Below are positions 27,461 through 34,786 of a stretch of DNA of 64,000 nt, piece after piece. Source of the DNA: VRUE01 sp963703335 (lineage in GTDB: Bacteria; Actinomycetota; Thermoleophilia; Solirubrobacterales; 70-9). The stretch spans positions 1,550,001 to 1,614,000 of the forward strand of contig OY969812.1 in assembly GCA_963703335.1 (NCBI GenBank), in the 5' to 3' direction. The position numbers and the translations under genes were made by a program. The notes under the pieces are model-generated. The model saw nothing but the letters and a program-made list of their open reading frames with translations. It did no database searches and had not been told where the DNA came from. The first letter of the stretch is position 1. Each line of letters starts with the position of its first letter.

Positions 27461-27551
27461 GGAGGAGGACGTCACGAGGTTGTGGCTCCCCGGTTGACAC
27501 CCGGGAGTCCGGGTTCGAAGCCCGGATAGGGTTCGAGTCCCTCCCCCTCCG
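27461..27551 (+). tRNA. Class II tRNA-like gene with Sec/Ser-type 8/4 geometry, anticodon reads GAC
   Basis: Hand folding gives an acceptor of 8 bp (27461-27468 with 27543-27550, one A-C mismatch at pair 6). The D stem is 6 bp with a 4-nt AGGT loop (27471-27486). The anticodon stem is a perfect 5 bp with loop TTGACAC (27494-27500, anticodon GAC at 27496-27498). The variable stem is 6 bp with a TTCGAAG loop (27508-27526), the T stem 4 bp with loop TTCGAGT (27528-27542), and the discriminator G27551; CCA is not encoded. The long D stem with tiny loop, the 8-bp acceptor and the long variable arm are features of selenocysteine tRNA and of the described 8/4 'allo-tRNAs'. The anticodon, however, is not UCA. 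No Sec machinery is visible in the window. Charging and decoding are unknown. Confidence 0.5.
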
Positions 27552-27618
27552 CTGAAATCTGGAGTGGTATCTTCTAAGTCCGGGTGTCAGCTGGAAAGGG
27601 ATAGGACCCTTCGGTTTG

Positions 27619-27649
27619 AAACGGTCCGCTTCGGCGGGCCGTTTCTTTG
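27619..27649 (+). terminator. Rho-independent terminator after the tRNA-like gene
   Basis: An 11-bp stem (AAACGGTCCGC / GCGGGCCGTTT, one G-T pair) with a TTCG tetraloop, followed by CTTTGC. It lies 68 nt past the tRNA-like 3' end and just before the stop of the convergent epimerase gene. Confidence 0.8.
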
Positions 27650-27661
27650 CGTACTTGGCTG

Positions 27662-28606
27662 CTATCCCCTCGTTTCGGGATCGCGAAACCCCGCCCGCCA
27701 GCTCGCGTGGTGCGGCTGCCAGCCAAGCTCACGCTTGGCCTTGGCGTTGGAGGCGCCACGCAGCTGGGTCGCCGAGGCGACGGCTGCCGCGCCAGCAATG
27801 AGCCGGGCGATCCAGACGGGCACCCGCAACGGCTTCCTCGCCCCCACCGCGGCGCAGAAGACCGGCACCCACTCGTGCATCGGCGCCGGCTCGTCGTCGA
27901 CCACGTTGTAGGTGCCGGGTGCGCCGCGTTCAATCGCGGCCGCCGTCGCGGCGGCAGCGTCCTCGACGTGAAGGAAGGAGAAGGTGCCCTCACCCTTGCC
28001 GACGATCGGCAGGCGGCGCTTCAGCGCGTCCTCGGTCTGCGAGCCAGCGCGGTCGAAGAAGGTGCCGGGGCCGTAGAGCCAGCCGTAGCGCAGGACCACA
28101 CCTTCGATACCCTCAGCCGTGGTCACCTGCCGCTCGAGATCGGCGAGCGCGACCGCCGCGGTGCCGAAGTTGCCCGGCGCATCGAGATTGAGGGGCGCCT
28201 CCTCGCCCTTCACCCAATCACCCTCCGGCTGGTAGAAGAAGGCGACGCTCTCGGCCACGAACCGACGCGCCCCAGCCGCCTTTGCGGCCGCGAGCAGGTT
28301 TCGCGTGCCCTCGGTGCGCACGCGGTTGGTGGGCGCCAACGGGTCTTCCTTGGCTTTGTAGTCGAGCCGTGGTGGCAGCGCCGTGAGCAGGTGCACCACC
28401 ACCTCCGGCTCGGCCTGGTGCAACGCGTTGTGGATCTCCTGGAGCCGAAAGACGTTGCACCTGACCGGGGTGGCACCGGCGGCGGCGATTTCCTCCATCC
28501 GCTCCCCGCGCCGGGTCATCCCGGTCACCTCATGCCCGGCCTCGACCAGCCGGCGCACGGTCGGTCGGCCGATTGCGCCGCTCGCTCCCGCAACGAAGAC
28601 CCTCAT
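27662..28606 (-). CDS. NAD(P)-dependent epimerase/dehydratase (extended SDR)
   Basis: 314 aa from ATG 28606, which sits 8 nt after AGGAGG; a TTG at 28612 is too close to the SD. N-terminal Rossmann motif G-A-S-G-A-I-G. The usual Y-x-x-x-K is replaced: at the expected place there is F-F-Y-Q-P-E with no lysine four residues on, so it may be an atypical extended SDR of the NmrA/epimerase group rather than a classic sugar epimerase. V-L-R-Y-G-W-L-Y-G-P-G-T and F-L-H-V-E-D-A-A are characteristic of nucleotide-sugar-epimerase-like proteins. Substrate unknown. Last gene of a three-gene minus-strand run. Confidence 0.8.
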   Translation of the reverse strand: MRVFVAGASGAIGRPTVRRLVEAGHEVTGMTRRGERMEEIAAAGATPVRCNVFRLQEIHNALHQAEPEVVVHLLTALPPRLDYKAKEDPLAPTNRVRTEGTRNLLAAAKAAGARRFVAESVAFFYQPEGDWVKGEEAPLNLDAPGNFGTAAVALADLERQVTTAEGIEGVVLRYGWLYGPGTFFDRAGSQTEDALKRRLPIVGKGEGTFSFLHVEDAAAATAAAIERGAPGTYNVVDDEPAPMHEWVPVFCAAVGARKPLRVPVWIARLIAGAAAVASATQLRGASNAKAKRELGWQPHHASWRAGFRDPETRG

Positions 28607-28618
28607 CGCCAAGACCTC

Positions 28619-29035
28619 CTAGTCGTCGCTCCGCGCTTGCCCACCGCCCCCGCCCAGCCGTTCCGATACCCGCGCCAGCCAGGCAGACGCCACAGCGCCG
28701 AAAGCAATCAGCAGAGTGTCGCTCCACCCCCGCACCTCGCTCTTTGCCTCCCCCGTATCGAAGGCATGGTTGATCGCGTGGAAGCCGTACCAGAGCGCCC
28801 CCAGCCAAAGGATCGGCGCCCGCCAGGAGGGCCGCACCACAGCGATCCCGACAGCCACCCCGAAGGCCAGTATGAACGCCCCCACATCGCCGACGTAGTG
28901 CGAGTTCTCGATCCCGTAGTGACCGATCTGATCGAAGAACGTGTCGGGCGCGACCAGCGCCAGCATCCCGGTGACGACGTGGTAGGCGGCGATGACGACG
29001 AGAACCGCTTTCAGGGCTCTCTCGCTGATCACCAT
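28619..29035 (-). CDS. Small four-helix membrane protein
   Basis: 138 aa from ATG 29035 (GAGG SD just upstream, overlapping the end of the L,D-transpeptidase gene); longer upstream extensions would run antisense-like low-quality sequence. Four predicted membrane helices: A-V-L-V-V-I-A-A-Y-H-V-V-T-G-M-L-A-L-V, then V-G-A-F-I-L-A-F-G-V-A-V-G-I-A-V-V, A-P-I-L-W-L-G-A-L-W-Y-G-F-H-A-I, and D-T-L-L-I-A-F-G-A-V-A-S-A-W-L. The family is not recognised; it recalls DoxX/DUF4345-like small membrane proteins. A conserved-looking H-x-x-N-H-A-F-D sits before the last helix. Confidence 0.7.
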   Translation of the reverse strand: MVISERALKAVLVVIAAYHVVTGMLALVAPDTFFDQIGHYGIENSHYVGDVGAFILAFGVAVGIAVVRPSWRAPILWLGALWYGFHAINHAFDTGEAKSEVRGWSDTLLIAFGAVASAWLARVSERLGGGGGQARSDD

Positions 29036-29042
29036 CAGGTCC

Positions 29043-30008
29043 TCAGAAGACGAAAATGCTCTCGCCGTAGTTGATCCGCTCGTAGATCTCGGGCTGGTCG
29101 GCGATAAAGGTGCGGATGCAGCCGTGGCTGGCCGGGTAGTCGGGCACCGATTCGTAGCCGTGCACCGCGTAACCACCGTAGAAGTAGAACGAGTAGTACA
29201 TGCCGTGGGAGTTGTAGCCGGGTTCCTGGCGGATGAAGGTGAAGTGGCCGGTCACGGTCGGGGTCGAGCTCTTGCCCGAGGAGATCGGGTAGACGGCAAA
29301 CGGCTTGTCGCCCTTGGCGAAGACGAGCACCTGCTTGGAGAGCGGCGCCTCGACGTGTTCGCCCGCGGCCGGGTGGACCACGTGGTATTCGCCCTTGCCC
29401 GAGAAGACGCTCTTGACCAGGCCGGCGCCGGCCTGGTAGCTGCGCGCCTTGCCATTGACTTTGCGGTAGGCGAGCACGCCACGCGCGGTCTTGCCGCCGA
29501 AGCAGCGGCCGCTGTTGGCGATGTAGCCCATCTTCCGCATCGCCTTCTTGAAGCCGACGACGACATCACCGCACTGGCCCTGGCGAAGAGCCGGGTAGCT
29601 GACCTTCCAGCTCTTGCGCACCGTGCTGTCGCCGCCGAGCACCGCGGTCGCCTCGTGCTTGGCGCTGACCGCGTACCTACCCCCCTCGCGCAGCAAGACG
29701 CTGGCGCGGAACGTGCCGGAATCGCCTTTGCCCTTCTGCACCGCGACCTTGCGACTGAGCAGCGGCTTGCCGTCGAGGAAGAAGGAGACCTCCACCCGCT
29801 GCCCCGGCGCAAACGGCGAGATCGACCCGACCACCGGCACCTTGCTGTAGATCTGCGCCTTACCCCCATGCAGGTGCCCGACCCGGATCTTCACCGTCGC
29901 CTCAGGCGGGCCGGTTTCCTTGGGCGCTTTCGGCGCAGCGCCCAGCGCGGTCGGTGAAACTGCGAGAGCGCAGAGAAGAGCCAGGAGAGGGACGAGGCGG
30001 CGATTCAC
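29043..30008 (-). CDS. Secreted L,D-transpeptidase (YkuD) with peptidoglycan-binding domain
   Basis: 321 aa. Signal peptide (~1-23), two beta-rich sections, a peptidoglycan-binding-like helical region (~145-190), and a C-terminal YkuD catalytic domain with H-G-Y…S-H-G-C-I-R, the active-site histidine and cysteine. It forms 3-3 cross-links or anchors proteins to peptidoglycan outside the membrane. GTG start; TAAGAA (30022-30017 on the minus strand) lies 8 nt upstream, so the mRNA may be leaderless. Confidence 0.9.
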   Translation of the reverse strand: MNRRLVPLLALLCALAVSPTALGAAPKAPKETGPPEATVKIRVGHLHGGKAQIYSKVPVVGSISPFAPGQRVEVSFFLDGKPLLSRKVAVQKGKGDSGTFRASVLLREGGRYAVSAKHEATAVLGGDSTVRKSWKVSYPALRQGQCGDVVVGFKKAMRKMGYIANSGRCFGGKTARGVLAYRKVNGKARSYQAGAGLVKSVFSGKGEYHVVHPAAGEHVEAPLSKQVLVFAKGDKPFAVYPISSGKSSTPTVTGHFTFIRQEPGYNSHGMYYSFYFYGGYAVHGYESVPDYPASHGCIRTFIADQPEIYERINYGESIFVF

Positions 30009-30071
30009 GGCGTGGATTCTTACCGATAGCGCGGTCGTGTGACGAAAAGAGCCAACTCTTTGTCAAGGTGG

Positions 30072-30137
30072 CGACGAGTGATTGACAGTCATGAGTCCGG
30101 TCTCCAGCCGGATGGGGTTCAAGTCCTCCTCCCTCCG
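30072..30137 (+). ncRNA. Degenerate tRNA-like sequence related to the gene at 27461
   Basis: The 3' half aligns with the tRNA-like gene at 27461: variable stem TCCGG/CCGGA (30096-30112), T arm GGGG-TTCAAGT-CCTC (30114-30128), acceptor 3' strand CTCCCTCC and G30137. The anticodon loop is TTGACAG (30082-30088, again GAC), with a weak 4-bp stem. No complementary acceptor 5' strand exists upstream, so as a tRNA it is non-functional or refolded. It could be a pseudogene or part of the structured RNA in 30075-30282. Confidence 0.4.
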
Positions 30138-30282
30138 TCATTCGCGTCGCAAATGCGAAGGGAAGTCGAGGTGCAATTGTCATGCGGCCTGCGGTTGGCT
30201 TCCGCCCCAGCGACTTGCCTTCGCAACGCGACCGAATCCACCCGCTGGGCTGTTAGCCTGCGTAGCGACTGTCAATCACTCG
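30075..30282. repeat. Nested inverted repeats, possible structured RNA
   Basis: Outer arms are a perfect 16-bp inverted repeat (30075-30090 with 30267-30282). Inner arms 30154-30168 and 30211-30225 pair over 15 bp with one mismatch. The whole region would fold into a ~208-nt extended hairpin that contains the tRNA-like half and ends 38 nt before a terminator. The gap between the flanking genes (30009-30353) holds no convincing ORF. Confidence 0.5.
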
Positions 30283-30320
30283 CGGTTATCAATCGCTTCG
30301 TCGCCTGAGACGGCTTCGAG

Positions 30321-30348
30321 AACGGCCCGCCCTGCGGGCCGTTTCTTT
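30321..30348 (+). terminator. Rho-independent terminator, near copy of the one at 27619
   Basis: A 10-bp stem AACGGCCCGC / GCGGGCCGTT with a CCT loop, then TCTTT. The right arm and tail (GCGGGCCGTTTCTTTG) are identical to those of the terminator after the tRNA-like gene at 27461. The T tract is only on the + strand, so it ends a + strand transcript from the 30060-30320 region. Confidence 0.75.
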
Positions 30349-30353
30349 GACCG

Positions 30354-31046
30354 CTACTGCCCGATCAGCGCCACCGAGTTGTTCAGCATGTGCAGCAGGA
30401 TCCCGGGCACGATCGAGCCGGTCTTCTCGTAGAGCAGGGCGAGGATGAAGCCGAAGGCGATCAGCGGCGGCACGGCGCTGAGGCCGGTGAAGGCGTGCAG
30501 GGCACCGAAGATGAGGCCGCTGAGGAGCCCCGCGAACAGGCGCGGCCAGCGCTCGCGCAGGCCGCCGAAGAGCATGCCGCGGAAGCAGACCTCCTCGCTG
30601 ATCGGAGCGGCGATCACGATCAGCAGGACCTGGACCGGCACGGTGCCGAACTCTTCGGCGATGTCCTTCTGCTCGGGCGTGCCGAAGATCGCCGTGTAGA
30701 CGATCGCGAAGAGCAGGTAAGCGCCGATCGCGGCGAACATCCACTTGATGGCCGAAGGCCGGAAACGCCGCAGCCCCAGCTGCGACAGCGCCTGCCGAGC
30801 CGTCGCGCCCCGTCCCGCCGCAATCGCGATCGGAACCAGCAGGAAGCCAAGCGCCGTCGCCAGCTGCACCAGGGCATTCGCCGCGTCGCTGAGGTCCTCC
30901 CCACTTGGCGGCTTATCGACGATCGCCACCGGCACCGAGAGAACGATCCCGGTCCCGAGCGCCAGCAGCACCCCCAGCACGGCGGCGAGAGGCCCCCAGT
31001 TCGCGTAGGGGAAACCAGCGGGCTTTGCGGATACCGTGGCATCCAT
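30354..31046 (-). CDS. CPBP-family intramembrane glutamic endopeptidase
   Basis: 230 aa from ATG 31046. A polytopic membrane protein with the CAAX-protease/bacteriocin-processing motifs: E-E-V-C-F-R-G near residue 150 (paired glutamates and arginine), H-A-F near 182, and H-M-L-N-N near the C-terminus. Family members cleave within the membrane; target unknown. Its start codon shares the CATG at 31044-31047 with the divergent MscS-like gene, so no intergenic promoter exists between them. Confidence 0.88.
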   Translation of the reverse strand: MDATVSAKPAGFPYANWGPLAAVLGVLLALGTGIVLSVPVAIVDKPPSGEDLSDAANALVQLATALGFLLVPIAIAAGRGATARQALSQLGLRRFRPSAIKWMFAAIGAYLLFAIVYTAIFGTPEQKDIAEEFGTVPVQVLLIVIAAPISEEVCFRGMLFGGLRERWPRLFAGLLSGLIFGALHAFTGLSAVPPLIAFGFILALLYEKTGSIVPGILLHMLNNSVALIGQ

Positions 31047-31461
31047 GACGCCGGCAGTCTCACAGGTCTCCAGGTCCACAAAGACGCGCCTGCGCTTCCT
31101 GCGCCGCCTGCTGATCCTGATCGTCTTCCTCGTCCTCGTCGCGATCGCGCTCAGCCAGTTCACCGAGCTGAAGCGCCTGGCGACGGGGATCCTCGCCTCG
31201 ACCGCCGTGCTGGCGGCGATCGTCGGCTTCGCCGCCCAGCATACGATCGGCAACATGGTCGCCGGCGTTCAGCTCGCCGTCTCACAGCCGATCAAGATCG
31301 GCGACCGCATCTCCTTCGAGGAGGTCGAGGGCCGGGTCACCGACATCACCCTCTCCTACACCTACATCAGCCCCGGCGACGGCACCGCCGTGGTGATCCC
31401 CAACCAGATGCTCGTCGACGGGATCATCCACAACCTCTCGACCGAGGACACGCAGGCCTGA
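31045..31461 (+). CDS. Minimal MscS-type mechanosensitive channel protein
   Basis: 138 aa from ATG 31045 (GTG 31036 would add three residues). One strong N-terminal helix, then the pore helix and start of the beta domain characteristic of MscS: A-T-G-I-L-A-S-T-A-V-L-A-A-I-V-G-F-A-A-Q…G-D-R-I-S-F-E, then V-V-I-P-N-Q-M-L-V-D-G-I-I-x-N-L-S. Most MscS proteins are ~280 aa; this lacks the extra N-terminal helices and the C-terminal vestibule, so it is a truncated or minimal form. Convergent context with PBP 30 nt downstream. Confidence 0.8.
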   Translation: MTPAVSQVSRSTKTRLRFLRRLLILIVFLVLVAIALSQFTELKRLATGILASTAVLAAIVGFAAQHTIGNMVAGVQLAVSQPIKIGDRISFEEVEGRVTDITLSYTYISPGDGTAVVIPNQMLVDGIIHNLSTEDTQA

Positions 31462-31479
31462 GCGGGGACGCGGCCGAAG

Positions 31480-31485
31480 TACCCT
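31480..31485 (+). promoter_or_regulatory. Predicted -10 box of a leaderless PBP mRNA
   Basis: TACCCT ends 6 nt before the ATG at 31492 and there is no SD sequence. The same layout recurs at several other genes in the window. Confidence 0.4.
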
Positions 31486-31491
31486 CTGCCC

Positions 31492-33633
31492 ATGGCCCAG
31501 CGCAATCGGCGACGTCAGCGGCGGCGCGGGGGAATCGGAGGCAAGCTGGCCCTGGTCGGCGGCACTCTTTTCGTCGTGCTCGTCTTGGCGGTCTTCGCGG
31601 TCGCCTCCTGGGTGCTCGACGTCGCCGCCGAAGCCCCCTCCCTCGCCGCCTGCAAGAAGGTCGACCGCACCGGCAACTCGGTGATCTACGCCGGCGACGG
31701 CAGCAAGCTGGGGCTGATCGAGTCCGAGGAGGCACGCGCGCCGGTCTCGATCGAGCGCATCCCCATGCAGTTGCAGCTCGCCACGGTCGCGATCGAGGAC
31801 CAGCGCTTCTACGAGCACGGCGGCATCGACCCCGAGGGAATCGCGCGGGCGGCGCTGAAGAACCTGGAAGCTGGCAAGACGATCGAGGGCGGCTCGACCA
31901 TCACCCAGCAGCTGGTCCGCAACCTCTGCATCCGCAACCCCGAGCGCGACCTCGAACGCAAGATCATCGAGGCGAAGCTGGCGATCGAGTACGCCGAGCG
32001 CCACTCGCGCAAGCAGATCCTCGACCAGTACCTCAACACCGCCTCCTACGGAACCGTCGAAGGCTCGACCGCGATCGGCGTCGGCGCCGCGGCGAGGATC
32101 TACTTCTCCAAGCCCGTTTGGAAGCTGAACCTGGTCCAGACGGCGCTGCTGGCCGGCCTGCCGCAGGCGCCCACTAACTACAACCCGATCCTCCATCCGG
32201 ACGAGGCACGCCAGCGCCGTAACGCCGTGCTGGCGAAGATGGCCAAACTCGGCTACCTGACGCCCGGGCGAGCGACTGCCGCCGAAGCGCGCGGTCTCGA
32301 GCTGAACGTCTCGGGCTCCTACTTCGCTCACCACGAGCCCTTCTTCTTCGACTACGTCGAACACGAGCTGATCGAGCACTACGGCGCCGAGCTGGTCCGC
32401 GACGGCGGGCTGGAGATCCACACGACGGTCGAGCCGCGCCTGCAGGAGATCGGACTGGGAGCGATGCGCTCGGCGCTGCCCTACTCGACCGACCCGTCCT
32501 CCGCCCTGGTCTCGATCAATCCCAGCAACGGCGAGATCGAGTCGATGGTCTCCAGCAGCGGCTACGACTCGAGTCAGTTCAACCTCGCCGCCCAGGGCCA
32601 CCGCCAGCCCGGCTCGACCTTCAAGGCCTTCGTGCTGACGACCGCGATCAAGCAAGGGATCGATCCCTACAACACCTTCTACACCTCCAAACCGCTAAAT
32701 CTCGACCTTCCCAAGTGGGGACACTGGGAGGTGCACACAGCCGACGAAGGCTACCTCGGCACCGTCAACCTTCAACAGGCAACAGTCGCCTCCGACAACA
32801 CCGTCTTCGCCCAGCTCGACCTCGACGTCGGCCCCCGCCAGGTCGCCGAAACGGCGCACTCGCTCGGCATCACCAGCCCGCTCGACGGCATCCCGGCCGA
32901 GGGCATCGGCGGCCTGCGCGTCGGCGTCTCGCCGCTGGAAATGGCCGACGCCTACGCCACGCTCGCCGCCGGCGGCATCCGCCACGATCCGGTCGCCATC
33001 AAGCGCGTCGTCTTCCCCGGCGGCAAGACGGAGCGACCCGAGCGCGAGCCTCCCCGTCGCGTCATCTCCGAAGCGGTCGCCTACGAGGTAACCAGGCTCC
33101 TACACGACAACATCACCGAAGGCACCGGCACCGCCGCCTACACCGGCTGCCCCGGGCAGGCCGGCAAGACCGGCACGACCGACCGCGAGACCGACGCCTG
33201 GTTCGCCGGCTACCAGCCCAACCTGGCGACGGTGGTCTGGGTCGGCTACCCCGAGTCCAACGCGATCGAAATGACCAGCGTCCACGGGATCACGGTTTTC
33301 GGCGGCACCTTCCCAGCCGAAATTTGGCACTCGCTCTATTCCGGCGCCGAAATCCCCTGCGAGGAATTCGACCAGCCGAAGACGCCAATCAGTTGGGCTC
33401 CGTTCTTCGGCCAGTTCACCGGCCCCGCCCCTCACAGCAAAAAAGGCAACGGGCCCGGCGGCGTCGGCGGAAACGAAGCCGACCGAGCTCGTGAACTCGG
33501 CGAAGAAGCGACCGGCGGCTACAACCCAGACGCCTACGCGCCAGGAGCCGGCCAGGAGCCGACGCCGGTTCCTCCCCCTCCGCCGGAAGCAGGCGTCGGA
33601 GGCGGCGGCGCGCCTGAGCCCGGGAGCAAATAG
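31492..33633 (+). CDS. Class A penicillin-binding protein (bifunctional transglycosylase/transpeptidase)
   Basis: 713 aa. Short basic cytosolic tail, membrane helix (~20-42). GT51 domain with E-D-Q-R-F-Y-E-H (catalytic E102) and G-G-S-T-I-T-Q-Q (133-140). Transpeptidase domain with S-T-F-K (nucleophile S375), S-D-N (434-436) and K-T-G (559-561). It polymerises lipid II and cross-links peptides outside the membrane. The C-terminus (~640-713) is a disordered Gly/Pro-rich tail. All catalytic motifs are intact. The next gene is in the same reading frame directly after the TAG. Confidence 0.93.
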   Translation: MAQRNRRRQRRRGGIGGKLALVGGTLFVVLVLAVFAVASWVLDVAAEAPSLAACKKVDRTGNSVIYAGDGSKLGLIESEEARAPVSIERIPMQLQLATVAIEDQRFYEHGGIDPEGIARAALKNLEAGKTIEGGSTITQQLVRNLCIRNPERDLERKIIEAKLAIEYAERHSRKQILDQYLNTASYGTVEGSTAIGVGAAARIYFSKPVWKLNLVQTALLAGLPQAPTNYNPILHPDEARQRRNAVLAKMAKLGYLTPGRATAAEARGLELNVSGSYFAHHEPFFFDYVEHELIEHYGAELVRDGGLEIHTTVEPRLQEIGLGAMRSALPYSTDPSSALVSINPSNGEIESMVSSSGYDSSQFNLAAQGHRQPGSTFKAFVLTTAIKQGIDPYNTFYTSKPLNLDLPKWGHWEVHTADEGYLGTVNLQQATVASDNTVFAQLDLDVGPRQVAETAHSLGITSPLDGIPAEGIGGLRVGVSPLEMADAYATLAAGGIRHDPVAIKRVVFPGGKTERPEREPPRRVISEAVAYEVTRLLHDNITEGTGTAAYTGCPGQAGKTGTTDRETDAWFAGYQPNLATVVWVGYPESNAIEMTSVHGITVFGGTFPAEIWHSLYSGAEIPCEEFDQPKTPISWAPFFGQFTGPAPHSKKGNGPGGVGGNEADRARELGEEATGGYNPDAYAPGAGQEPTPVPPPPPEAGVGGGGAPEPGSK

Positions 33634-33696
33634 CTGAGCCTCTCGCCGGGGGTTGCGTACAGCCTGGTCTGGGCCGGCTTCGCCGCCTACCTCGCC

Positions 33697-34725
33697 GTGC
33701 TCGCCTTCGCGCCGCGGCTCGGCAGGCGGCCGATCTGGGTAGCGATCGTCGTCCTCCTCATCCTCTTCGCCTGCCTCCCCCCGCTGCTCTCCCACGACGT
33801 CTACAGCTACGTCGACTACGCCCGCCTCGGCGCGCTGCACGGCCTCGACCCCTACGTCAATCCGCCCGCGAGCGTCCCGACCGACGCCGCCTTCGCGCAG
33901 GTCAGCTGGACCGAAACCACGAGCGCCTACGGTCCCCTCTTCACCCTGGCGACCTACCCGCTTGCCTGGCTTCCGGTCGACGCCGGCGTCTACGTCCTCA
34001 AGGCAATCTCGGCCGCCGCCGTCCTCGCCACGGTGCTGCTCGTCGCGCGCCTGGCCCCAGCGCGCGGCATCGACCCAACCAGAGCCGCCGCCTTCGTCGC
34101 CCTCAACCCACTGGTCCTCGTCCACGTCGTCGGCGGCCCCCACAACGACGGCCTCGCCGTCCTCCTGATGACGCTCGGCATCGCCGGCATGCTCACGGCG
34201 CGAGAGGGCTCCGGCGCCAGCGCTCTTGCCGCAGCATGCGCGACAAAGTCAACGGCCGCAATTGCCATCCCCTTTTCCCTGCTCGGGACACGGCAGTGGA
34301 CCCGGTTCCTGCTCAGCGCCGGCGCAGCCTTGGTCCTCCTGACCCTAGCCTCCTACCTCGTCTTCGGCTGGAACTGGCTCCACGCCTTTGCCCTAGCGGG
34401 CGAGAACCAAGGCCGCACCAGCCACATGAGCATCCCAATCACCACCGCCCGCCTGACCGGCCTGGACCCAGACACAGCCCGCATCGCCGCCGGAGCCCTG
34501 TACGCAACCCTGGTTGCCTATCTCCTCATCTGGACCTACCGAGGCGGCGACTGGCTCCGCGCAGCCGCCTGGGCAACCGCAGGATTGCTCCTTGCCACCG
34601 CCTGGCTATTGCCTTGGTACCTCCTCTGGCCATTGCCCGCCGCGGCTCTCTCCAGGGACCGCGTGCTCAAGCTTTTGCTCCTCGGACTTACCGCGTATCA
34701 ACTCGGTGCCCGCATCCCCCTGTAG
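33697..34725 (+). CDS. GT87-like polyprenol-dependent mannosyltransferase-like membrane protein
   Basis: 342 aa from GTG 33697, with about ten membrane helices. The loop H-D-V-Y-S-Y-V-D-Y-A-R-L-G…H-G-L-D-P-Y-V followed by S-A-Y-G-P-L-F-T is typical of GT87/MptB-like glycosyltransferases that use lipid-linked sugars in actinobacterial envelope glycolipid synthesis. Acceptor unknown. The frame is open back to the PBP stop (33633), and the extra 21 codons encode a hydrophobic helix that the GTG would cut, so the true start may be the non-standard CTG at 33634, 8 nt after GGGAG. Confidence 0.75.
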   Translation: MLAFAPRLGRRPIWVAIVVLLILFACLPPLLSHDVYSYVDYARLGALHGLDPYVNPPASVPTDAAFAQVSWTETTSAYGPLFTLATYPLAWLPVDAGVYVLKAISAAAVLATVLLVARLAPARGIDPTRAAAFVALNPLVLVHVVGGPHNDGLAVLLMTLGIAGMLTAREGSGASALAAACATKSTAAIAIPFSLLGTRQWTRFLLSAGAALVLLTLASYLVFGWNWLHAFALAGENQGRTSHMSIPITTARLTGLDPDTARIAAGALYATLVAYLLIWTYRGGDWLRAAAWATAGLLLATAWLLPWYLLWPLPAAALSRDRVLKLLLLGLTAYQLGARIPL

Positions 34726-34786
34726 CAAAAGCTCGTCAGCCAGTGGGGTGTGTCGGGTGGGTGGCGCGATGACAGGACCCGCCCGC

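Noticed and set aside
27494..27500. Reading the tRNA-like gene as a normal tRNA-Sec (UCA)
   Set aside because: No TCA occurs in the loop of any fold that keeps a 5-bp stem; the loop gives GAC.
27647..29074. 475-codon + strand frame opposite the epimerase
   Set aside because: Antisense to genes with clear motifs; composition typical of a GC shadow.
30083..30088. TTGACA at this site as a promoter -35 box
   Set aside because: No -10 at a suitable distance, and it is the anticodon loop of the tRNA-like repeat.
30390..32177. 595-codon + strand frame across three genes
   Set aside because: Arg/Gln/His-rich shadow crossing two divergent real genes and PBP.
33100..34143. 347-codon minus-strand frame antisense to the PBP and GT87-like genes
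   Set aside because: Gly/Asp/Arg-rich GC shadow without domains; the + strand genes have full catalytic motifs.
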